Shown: piece after piece, positions 1 through 6,363 of the stretch
Layout: each line of letters opens with the position of its first letter
How positions within the stretch are numbered: the stretch's first letter is position 1
Source of the DNA: SZUA-186 sp041552135
GTDB lineage: Bacteria; Pseudomonadota; Gammaproteobacteria; UBA9214
Length of the DNA: 23,618 bases
Assembly: GCA_041552135.1 (NCBI GenBank)
Contig: JBFELL010000025.1
Location: 1-23,618, forward strand
Reading direction: 5' to 3'
Translations under genes and position numbers: made by a program
Notes under the pieces: generated by a model
What the model saw: the letters and a program-made list of their open reading frames with translations, nothing else
Databases searched by the model: none
What the model was told of the DNA's origin: nothing

Positions 1-1157
1 CAGAACAGCACCGCCCACAGCCAGTCCTTCTCCCGCACATGATCGGAGCCGGTACCAAAACTCTCCTCACCGCAGAGCGTGATGCGCTCGGCATCCAGCA
101 GGTTGCCGAAAAACTTCCAGCCGGTCGGCGTCTCGTAGCAGTCCAGGCCCAGTGCCTCGGCTACCCGGTCGACCGCCTGGCTGGTCGGCATGGAACGGGC
201 CACCCCTCTGAGGCCGTCGGCATACCCCTTGATGTGGTGGGCATTGGCGGCCATCACCGCCAGACTGTCGCTGGGGGTGACGAAGAAATTGCGCCCCAGG
301 ATCATGTTCCGGTCGCCGTCGCCATCGGAGGCGGCGGCAAAATCGACGGCGCCGCGTCCCGATGTCAGGGCGACCAGCTCGTGGGCGTGCACCAGGTTGG
401 GGTCGGGGTGACCGCCGCCGAAATCTTCCCTGGGCTCGCCATTGATGACGGTGCCGGGTTCTGCATCCAGCATGTCTTCCAGGATGTGCCTGGCATAGGG
501 GCCGGTGATGGCGTGCATGGCGTCGAAACGCATGCGAAACAGTCCGGAGTTGAACAGCTGGCGAATGCGCCCGAAATCGAACAGGTCTTCCATCAGGGCG
601 GCGTAGTCCGCCACCGGATCGATGATCTCCACGCGGGTTTCCCCCAGCGACAGGGAGCCGATGGTATCGAGGTCGACCTCTGCCGAGTCGAGGGTCCGGT
701 ATTCGCCTATCTCCAGGGTGCGCGCATAGATGGCCTCGGTGACACCCTCCGGGGCGGGTCCACCACTGGCGGTGTTGAACTTGATGCCGAAATCCGCATC
801 CGGGCCTCCCGGGTTGTGGCTGGCGGAGAGTATGATGCCGCCGTGGGTCCGGTATTTGCGGATGACGCGGGAGGCGGCGGGGGTGGAGAGCAGGCCGCCC
901 CGGCCAACGATGAGCCTGGCCACACCGTTCGCGACCGCCATGCGGATAATGGTCTGGATCGCCGGCCGGTTATAGTATCGGCCATCACCGCCCACGACGA
1001 GTGTGCCGCCCCTGAGGTCTGCCTGGGTGTCGAAAATCGACTGGACAAAGTTTTCCAGGTAGTGGGGCGTCTGGAAGGTCCTGACCTTTTTGCGCAGGCC
1101 AGAGGTGCCGGGACGCTGGTCTGAAAAGGGCCGGGTGGTAATGCGTGTATTTTTCAT
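1..1157 (-). CDS. pgm: Phosphoglucomutase (alpha-D-glucose type), C-terminus outside window
   Basis: Interconverts glucose 1-phosphate and glucose 6-phosphate in the cytoplasm, linking glycolysis to glycogen and sugar-nucleotide synthesis. I translated the reverse strand directly: 385 codons are present, of about 545 usual for the family. The start ATG (1157-1155) follows an AGGA six bases upstream. The N-terminus has the substrate-entry motif RPGTSGLRKK (about residues 14-23). The phosphoserine loop reads SASHNPGG, where TASHNPGG is the common form; the metal-binding loop reads DGDGDRN. The later GEESFGTGSDH segment is the sugar-binding loop of the PGM1-like class rather than of PMM/PGM. The gene diverges from ppk2. 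A remnant of a glucose-6-phosphate epimerase lies just beyond ppk2, so sugar-phosphate genes may once have clustered here. Family assignment is secure; the last third cannot be judged. Confidence 0.95.
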   Translation of the reverse strand, partial: MKNTRITTRPFSDQRPGTSGLRKKVRTFQTPHYLENFVQSIFDTQADLRGGTLVVGGDGRYYNRPAIQTIIRMAVANGVARLIVGRGGLLSTPAASRVIRKYRTHGGIILSASHNPGGPDADFGIKFNTASGGPAPEGVTEAIYARTLEIGEYRTLDSAEVDLDTIGSLSLGETRVEIIDPVADYAALMEDLFDFGRIRQLFNSGLFRMRFDAMHAITGPYARHILEDMLDAEPGTVINGEPREDFGGGHPDPNLVHAHELVALTSGRGAVDFAAASDGDGDRNMILGRNFFVTPSDSLAVMAANAHHIKGYADGLRGVARSMPTSQAVDRVAEALGLDCYETPTGWKFFGNLLDAERITLCGEESFGTGSDHVREKDWLWAVLF

Positions 1158-1309
1158 GGTGATCCTGCGTTCCGCATGACTGAGGCCGGTCTATTCAACC
1201 ACAGCCGTCAGTGCAAATAGAAGTCCTGGAACATGTCGCCGACAGCTGCACTGTCGCGGCTGATCGATACGGCCCTGCCCGGGGACGGGTGTTCGGTTGC
1301 GGCGTAATA

Positions 1310-1340
1310 CCGGGCCCATCCCCCGTGGCCCGGATTTTTC
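1310..1340 (+). terminator. Orphan intrinsic terminator reading rightward
   Basis: CCGGGCC (1310-1316) and GGCCCGG (1327-1333) form a perfect 7-bp GC stem with a 10-nt loop, followed by ATTTTTC (1334-1340). On the plus strand this is a good Rho-independent terminator. No plus-strand gene precedes it: pgm runs leftward from 1157 and ppk2 starts at 1474. It may end a small RNA or an unseen transcript from 1158-1309, or insulate ppk2 from read-through. Confidence 0.55.
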
Positions 1341-1354
1341 TTGAGCAGGATCAA
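1341..1354 (+). promoter_or_regulatory. FNR/ANR-like box upstream of ppk2
   Basis: TTGAGCAGGATCAA matches the FNR/ANR consensus TTGAT-N4-ATCAA at 9 of 10 fixed positions. A -10-like TATTTT lies at 1377-1382. A start site 7 nt beyond it (about 1389) would place the box centre (1347.5) at -41.5, the classic class II activator position. That would leave an 85-nt leader before the ppk2 GTG. The site match is direct; the start site is inferred. Confidence 0.55.
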
Positions 1355-1473
1355 TAACGCATGGGCCGGGATGCGCTATTTTTCGTGTTTTGCTGCCGGC
1401 CGGTCAATAGGTGTTTGCCCCGTCCGGTGTATGATTGAACCGTTAACAGAGCTGATTTCAGGAGTAGACGACT

Positions 1474-2385
1474 GTGGCCCATGAACTGAAGCCCGAACAG
1501 ATCGAGGTGGACGGTAAGACGCTAAGTCTGCAGGATTATGTGCAGGAACACGAAGCGCTGGCAAAAGAGAATGCCTCCCTGCGGACCGAAGTGAAAAAGG
1601 CCGTTAGACGCTACCGGCGCGAAGAGGAGCTCAAGCCGTTCCAGGCCGAGCTGCTGAAGCTGCAGCAGTACCTGGAGGAAAACCGGCGGCGCATGATCAT
1701 CCTGTTCGAGGGCCGTGATGCCGCGGGCAAGGGCGGCACCATTCGCCGGGTGACCCGCTACATGAACGAGAAGCACTACCGCGTGGTGGCGCTCGGCAAA
1801 CCGACCGAGGAACAGAAAACCCAGTGGTACTACCAGAAGTACGTGTCGCAGTTCCCGCGCGCCGGCGAGACCGTGCTGTTCGACCGCAGCTGGTATAACC
1901 GCGCCATGGTCGAGCGTGTGTTCAGTTACTGCAGCGAGAAGGAATACTACGATTTCATGCGTGGCGTGGTGGGCTTCGAGCGCGACCTGGTCCGGCAGGA
2001 CACCATCCTGGTGAAGCTCTATTTCAGTGTCACCAAGGAGGAGCAGGAGCGCCGGTTCGAGCGACGCAAGACGGACCCGCTGCGCCAGTGGAAACTCAGC
2101 GAGGTCGACCTGCAGGCGCAGGACCGCTGGGATGATTTCACCAACGTGAAGTACGAAATGCTGAAACGCACCCACACCATAGATGCGCCATGGACGGTAG
2201 TGCGCTCCAACGACAAGCACCTGGCCAGGCTGAATGCCATGAAGGTGATCCTGAACGCGGTGCCCTGCGAGCGTCATGACTCGTCGCTGGACTTCGCTCT
2301 GGATGAAAACGTCATCGTATCGGGCTCGCGCGAACTCGAGATGATGGAGGTCGAGCGGGTGCGAAGCGGCAAGTTCACCACCTGA
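1474..2385 (+). CDS. ppk2: Polyphosphate kinase 2 (PPK2 family)
   Basis: Transfers phosphate between polyphosphate and nucleotides; single-domain PPK2 enzymes usually work toward NTP synthesis from polyphosphate in the cytoplasm. The 303-residue length fits a one-domain PPK2. Walker A is GRDAAGKG (80-87), Walker B is VLFDRSWYNR (134-143), the lid has RRFERRKTDP (193-202), then DRWDDFT (218-224) and WTVVRSNDK (240-248). The start is GTG, chosen because GGAG at 1461-1464 sits nine bases upstream; the in-frame product then begins MAHELKPEQI. Residues 25-70 look helical and charged. An FNR-like box upstream suggests induction at low oxygen, when polyphosphate-driven NTP regeneration would be useful. 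Nucleotide preference (ADP or GDP) cannot be read from sequence alone. Confidence 0.93.
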   Translation: MAHELKPEQIEVDGKTLSLQDYVQEHEALAKENASLRTEVKKAVRRYRREEELKPFQAELLKLQQYLEENRRRMIILFEGRDAAGKGGTIRRVTRYMNEKHYRVVALGKPTEEQKTQWYYQKYVSQFPRAGETVLFDRSWYNRAMVERVFSYCSEKEYYDFMRGVVGFERDLVRQDTILVKLYFSVTKEEQERRFERRKTDPLRQWKLSEVDLQAQDRWDDFTNVKYEMLKRTHTIDAPWTVVRSNDKHLARLNAMKVILNAVPCERHDSSLDFALDENVIVSGSRELEMMEVERVRSGKFTT

Positions 2386-2399
2386 CGGGTCGCGGCCGA

Positions 2400-2700
2400 C
2401 GCCCGGGGCCGGCATTCGCGGTCTCGACACAGATCATCCCTGTAGTGGCCATTATCAAGGTCGACCATGCCGGCGGCGATCCCGATTCACGGATTCCACA
2501 CCACCGCCGTGCTGCAGCCTCTGGAAGTGCTGATCCGGCGAGCGAGCGAGGCATCATCGATTAACAGGTCGCCGTCGACACCCGTGTAGATGCGGTCGAC
2601 CTCGCCTTAGACAGTCACCGGATTCGTGGATCCGTGGCCGGTCTCACGCAAGTGCGGTTCATCCCCGATTCCGTAATCACGTAACTGGCGGATATTCATT
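2400..2700 (-). pseudogene. Remnant of glucose-6-phosphate 1-epimerase (YeaD family)
   Basis: Reading leftward from about 2699, one frame gives NIRQLRDYGIG, then NPVTV, a TAA stop, GEVDRIYTGVDG, IDDASLARRI, STAVVWNP, a TGA stop, and GIAAGMVDLDNGHYR. The adjacent frame continues with GMICVETANAGPG. These segments follow in order the C-terminal half of D-hexose-6-phosphate epimerases (DIRQ, GEVDRIY, VVWNPW, MVCVETANA). Two in-frame stops and a frameshift near 2435 make it a clear pseudogene. The N-terminal half is not recognisable in 2701-2925, and the C-terminus is lost where it abuts the ppk2 stop. A living copy would act on glucose 6-phosphate anomers, matching nearby pgm. The identification rests on remembered family motifs, not a search. 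Confidence 0.75.
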
Positions 2701-2925
2701 CCTGCCCCTGTTCTGCATCCGCTGCTGCGCCGCATGTGCCGTGACGGGCATGATTTCAAACATACACGAGGGCGGTCGATAGCGACACGGCGGGGCAGGG
2801 TCACCCCGCAAGGGGAGGGGTTCCTGCGGGTCATCGACGGCGGGTGCCGGGCATGCACCGGCCCTCTGACGCCGGGCGGCGTTTCGGTTAAACTTTCCCT
2901 TTGCCTGTGTGCCGGAGTCTGCAGC

Positions 2926-3789
2926 ATGAAGTTCACCATTGAGGAGTTCCGCGGCTGGAAGAACAAGAGCATCACCCTGCTGGGAATGTCCGGGGTGGGC
3001 AAGACCCGCCTGTCGATGCTGTTGCGCAGTCACTTCTGGTTCCACTACTCGGGCGATTACCGCATCGGCACCCGCTACCTGGACGAGCCGATCATGGATC
3101 TGATCAAGCAGCAGGCGATGCAGACGCCGTTCCTGCGCGACCTGTTGCGCCGCGACTGGATACGCATCCGCAACAACATCAAGGTGGATGACCTGGGGCC
3201 GGTGCTGAGCTTTGTCGGCAAGCTCGGCGATCCCGAGCTTGGCGGCGTCCCGCTGGATGAGTTCTCGCGGCGACAGGCGCTGTACCGCCTGGCAGAGATC
3301 GCGGCCATGCAGGATGTGCCCGAGTTCATTCGCAAGGCGCACCAGATCTACGGCTATGACCACTTCGTCAACGATGTCGGCGGCAGCCTGTGTGAACTCG
3401 ACGATCCGTCCGTTATCGACCTGCTGGTGGAACACTCGCTGATCCTCTACATCCGGGTCACCGAGAAGGCGGAGGAGGAGGCCCTGATCAGCCGGGCCCA
3501 GAGCAGTCCCAAGCCCTTGTATTACCGCCCCGAGTTCCTCGCGGAACAGCTGCAGCAGTACCTGGAGCTGCGCGGGCTGGAGTATGCCGCGCAGGTCGAG
3601 CCGGATGATTTCTGTCGCTGGGTATTTCCGCGCCTGTTCCATTCGCGCCTGCCGCGCTACGAGGCCATTGCGCGCCCGCACGGCTACACCGTGACCTCGC
3701 ACGAGGTGGCGGCGGTGCGTGACGAGCAGGACTTTCTCGACCTGATGGAAAACGCCATTGCCCGCAAGGCGGACGAGCCGCAGGAGTAG
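2926..3789 (+). CDS. P-loop ATPase of unknown role, co-operonic with metA
   Basis: The 287-residue protein begins MKFTIEEFRGW. The ATG was chosen over upstream in-frame codons because GGAG (2914-2917) lies eight bases before it and the upstream extension has no protein-like character. Walker A is GMSGVGKT (20-27). The hydrophobic strand ending FVNDVGG (147-153) and LILYIRV (172-178) resemble the core strands of kinase-like P-loop folds. I do not recognise a specific family; it is not an ABC or AAA+ protein by motif. The stop codon lies five bases before the metA start, and the metA ribosome-binding site lies inside this gene's end, so the two are almost certainly co-transcribed. A role in methionine or sulfur metabolism is suggested only by that coupling. 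The 2701-2925 leader shows nothing else beyond the ribosome-binding site. Confidence 0.85.
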   Translation: MKFTIEEFRGWKNKSITLLGMSGVGKTRLSMLLRSHFWFHYSGDYRIGTRYLDEPIMDLIKQQAMQTPFLRDLLRRDWIRIRNNIKVDDLGPVLSFVGKLGDPELGGVPLDEFSRRQALYRLAEIAAMQDVPEFIRKAHQIYGYDHFVNDVGGSLCELDDPSVIDLLVEHSLILYIRVTEKAEEEALISRAQSSPKPLYYRPEFLAEQLQQYLELRGLEYAAQVEPDDFCRWVFPRLFHSRLPRYEAIARPHGYTVTSHEVAAVRDEQDFLDLMENAIARKADEPQE

Positions 3790-3794
3790 CGCGT

Positions 3795-4883
3795 ATGCCG
3801 ATTGTTGCCCACAGCGATCTGCCGACCTTCGAGCGCCTGCGCCAGGAAGGCCAGACCATCCTCGAGCCGGGTCGGGCCATGCACCAGAGCATCCGCGAGT
3901 TGCATATCGGTGTCCTGAACATGATGCCGGATGCGGCACTGGCCGCGACCGAGCGCCAGTTCTTCCGCCTGGTAGGGGAGAGCAACCCCATCGCCCAGTT
4001 CTACATGCACCCGTTTACGCTGCAGGACCTGCCGCGCGGGGAGCAGGCACGGGCGCATATCGAGCACTACTACGACAGCTTCGAGCAGATCCGCGCCGAG
4101 GGGCTGGATGCGCTGATCATTACCGGGGCCAATGTCTCCCATCCCGACCTGTCGCAGGAGCCGTTCTGGGAGCCGCTGCGCGAGGTGTTCGACTGGGCGC
4201 AGGATAACGTGACCTCGGTGCTGTGTTCCTGTCTTGCCACTCACGCGGCGATGCAGTTTCAGCACGGCCAGAAGCGGGGGCCGCTGCCCGCCAAGCGCTG
4301 GGGCGTGTTCCCGCACCGGGTGATCCGCACAACGCATCCGCTGGTCAATGATGTCAATACGCAATTCGATGTGCCGCACTCGCGTTTCAACAACGTCAGT
4401 GCCGCACAGTTCCGCGAGGCCGGCCTGCATGTGCTGGTGGAGAGCGTGGAGGCGGGCGTGCACCTTGCCGTCAGCCCGGATGGTTTGCGGGTCGTCTATT
4501 TCCAGGGGCACCCGGAGTATGACACCGTGTCGCTGTTGAAGGAGTACAAGCGCGAAGTGCAGCGCTTTGCCGCCGGTGAACGCGGTACCTACCCGCCGTT
4601 TCCCGAGAACTACATCAAGCCCCGCGAGCAGGCTGTCCTCAACGAGTACCGCCTGCGCCTGGCCGCCGCGCAGGCAGCGGGTGAACCTGTGCCGGAATTC
4701 CCGGAGCAGCTGGTTGCCGGGCACCTCGACAACACCTGGCACGATACCGCCGAGGCTATCGTCGGTAACTGGATCGGTCTGGTCTACCAGTTGACCCACG
4801 CGCAGCGGAACCTGCCCTTCATGGACGGGGTGGATCCGGACAATCCGCTCGGTCTTGACTGGATCAGCGCGGCAAGCAAGTAA
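3795..4883 (+). CDS. metA: Homoserine O-succinyltransferase (MetA family)
   Basis: Acylates homoserine, the first committed step of methionine synthesis, in the cytoplasm. At 362 residues it is longer than the roughly 310 of E. coli MetA. Family segments in order are VLNMMPDAALAATERQF (40-56), LIITGANVSHPDL (108-119), the nucleophile region LCSCLATHAAMQ with catalytic Cys probably 146, PHSRFNN (194-200), and FQGHPEYD (236-243) carrying the His-Glu pair. Its start follows AGGAG (3782-3786) by eight bases and overlaps the end of the ATPase gene. Acyl specificity (succinyl versus acetyl) depends on one active-site residue and cannot be fixed here. No S-adenosylmethionine riboswitch was seen upstream. 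A short TCCCC/GGGGA hairpin directly follows the stop. Confidence 0.9.
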   Translation: MPIVAHSDLPTFERLRQEGQTILEPGRAMHQSIRELHIGVLNMMPDAALAATERQFFRLVGESNPIAQFYMHPFTLQDLPRGEQARAHIEHYYDSFEQIRAEGLDALIITGANVSHPDLSQEPFWEPLREVFDWAQDNVTSVLCSCLATHAAMQFQHGQKRGPLPAKRWGVFPHRVIRTTHPLVNDVNTQFDVPHSRFNNVSAAQFREAGLHVLVESVEAGVHLAVSPDGLRVVYFQGHPEYDTVSLLKEYKREVQRFAAGERGTYPPFPENYIKPREQAVLNEYRLRLAAAQAAGEPVPEFPEQLVAGHLDNTWHDTAEAIVGNWIGLVYQLTHAQRNLPFMDGVDPDNPLGLDWISAASK

Positions 4884-4896
4884 TCCCCTCAGGGGA
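4884..4896 (+). terminator. Small hairpin at metA 3' end
   Basis: TCCCC-TCA-GGGGA immediately follows the metA stop codon. The stem is perfect (5 bp) but there is no U-run, only GAATGTGAAAAAAT. It may stabilise the 3' end rather than terminate. Confidence 0.25.
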
Positions 4897-4963
4897 GAAT
4901 GTGAAAAAATCCGGATGCAGGTCGAATTGACGATAGCGTTATCCGACGAAGTGTTCAATCAAG

Positions 4964-5000
4964 TTGTCGGCTTACGCTGCGCTAACCCGACCTGCGACAA
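4964..5000. repeat. REP-like palindromic repeat, copy 1
   Basis: Thirty-seven bases with outer arms TTGTCG (4964-4969) and CGACAA (4995-5000), inner arms GTCGG (4966-4970) and CCGAC (4987-4991), and a centre TTACGCTGCGCTAA. It shares arm sequences, order and spacing with the element at 19831-19869. Similar palindromes are dispersed in intergenic DNA of many gammaproteobacteria. It sits in the leader of the 5055-6218 gene. Confidence 0.65.
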
Positions 5001-5054
5001 TACGCAACATCGATGCGCAACAGCACCACCCATAAGGACACCAGGAGCAAGTAC

Positions 5055-6218
5055 ATGCAGTGTGGCCCGAGAGAAATCGTCACCCCGTTCAGGCCCATCC
5101 CGCTGGAGGTGCCGGAGGCCATGGCGCCCAACGAGTTTTTCAACAGCACCGAGAACCTCAACGACCTGATGCAGAACAACGGGCTGTTGACCAACCCGGA
5201 GAACCTGCTGCTGTACCGCAAGGCGCTCGGTCACAGCCGTGAGTTCGACACCTCGATCATCTACAACAGTTCGAAATGCATTCTCAATCCCCTGGGTCGG
5301 CCGGTGCGCCGCACCCAGGTGCCGGACGATGTGAAACATATCTGGAACCGCATGAACCAGATCATTATCGATTACATGGTGGAGCACTATCCGGACCCCG
5401 ATACCCACCTGCTGCTGGCAGGTGAAGCCAGCCTCGATGCGACCTGGCCGCTGACGTCGCCCGGGGTGCCCAGTATCCGCATGCTGCACAATCATTTCAT
5501 CGTGTTCAGCAAGGACGAGCTGCGCAGCGCACAGCCGGCCGACCCGGCCAATCCGAATCTCACGGACGGTGGCCAGCACAGCCTGTTCGAGGCCTACATG
5601 CACGACGTCTACCGCGAGTTCTTCGACCGCGCGCTGGACCTGGAGATACTCTGGCCGGTCGGCGAGGCGGGCTCGCGTATCGAACTGACCGGTTATCCGC
5701 AGGGCCTGCCGAGCTGGGAAATCCAGGGCGGGGTGGCGGCGCTGGAGGAGGTCGGTTTCTGGGAGGAGTACGACGCGATCCTCAAGGGCTTCATCGATTT
5801 CTACCGGACCTTCTTCAGTCAGGTGTCCACGCGCAATGCGCCGATGCTGGATGACCTGTACTTTCCCGAACACGTCCGCAACGTGCTGCTGTTCAATAAT
5901 GATTTTCTGAAGACGGCGAAGAAGGTCCGCGACAACTGTATCGTCGATGCCGCCTATGCCAATGCCATACGCTGGCAGCCGGCCTTCAAGCAGCTTATCT
6001 ATCGCAACGACGAGGACAAGCTGATTGTCACCATCAGCCAGAATTCGATCGGCAATGCCATCACCGAGTTGCTCGGCGTGGTGGTCAGGCGTGTACCCGA
6101 TGCCGGGGCCTACGAGCGCTTCGAGCCGCAGCTGATCGAGCAGTTGCTGGAAGTGCGCCGCCGGTTGATCGAGGCCGACCTCGGCGAGGGCATCGAAACC
6201 TCTTACTGGCCGAGCTGA
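5055..6218 (+). CDS. Unrecognised 387-residue conserved-looking protein
   Basis: I do not recognise this family. The start ATG at 5055 has AGGAG (5043-5047) seven bases upstream; an earlier in-frame ATG at 5013 has no ribosome-binding site and lies next to the REP-like element, so it was rejected. The product is acidic, with no signal peptide or membrane segment, and is probably cytosolic. Notable segments are GPREIVTPFRPIPLEVP (4-20), LLLAGEASLDATWPL (119-133) and SIRMLHNHFIVF (140-151), which has an HNH triad reminiscent of, but not matching, HIT or GalT active sites. Later parts include GLPSWEIQGG and EEVGFWEEYDAILKGF. It lies between metA and hypF with 171 and 145 bp on either side, so it is probably transcribed alone. 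Normal codon use and a strong ribosome-binding site support a real gene; any function would be a guess. Confidence 0.8.
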   Translation: MQCGPREIVTPFRPIPLEVPEAMAPNEFFNSTENLNDLMQNNGLLTNPENLLLYRKALGHSREFDTSIIYNSSKCILNPLGRPVRRTQVPDDVKHIWNRMNQIIIDYMVEHYPDPDTHLLLAGEASLDATWPLTSPGVPSIRMLHNHFIVFSKDELRSAQPADPANPNLTDGGQHSLFEAYMHDVYREFFDRALDLEILWPVGEAGSRIELTGYPQGLPSWEIQGGVAALEEVGFWEEYDAILKGFIDFYRTFFSQVSTRNAPMLDDLYFPEHVRNVLLFNNDFLKTAKKVRDNCIVDAAYANAIRWQPAFKQLIYRNDEDKLIVTISQNSIGNAITELLGVVVRRVPDAGAYERFEPQLIEQLLEVRRRLIEADLGEGIETSYWPS

Positions 6219-6363
6219 GCGGGCGGGCCGTGCGCAACCGTGTCATTGCCCGCCTGATCACCCGTGCCGTGCTCGACACGGGGGGCTGTGCCGGGCAACG
6301 GACTCCCGTAGAAGCCGGGGTCGTGCCTTCGTACGGTCCGCGCACGCGCTTTATGGTGCATTG

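Noticed and set aside
39..1124. A 361-codon plus-strand frame at the window start
   Set aside because: Antisense to the clear phosphoglucomutase reading frame.
2701..2925. Possible SAM riboswitch ahead of the ATPase-metA operon
   Set aside because: No conserved SAM-aptamer core or terminator was recognisable; only a small CCCC-GCAA-GGGG hairpin near 2804.
2677..3939. A 420-codon minus-strand frame across the ATPase gene
   Set aside because: Shadow of the ATPase gene; only 2400-2700 on this strand carries recognisable (decayed) protein motifs.
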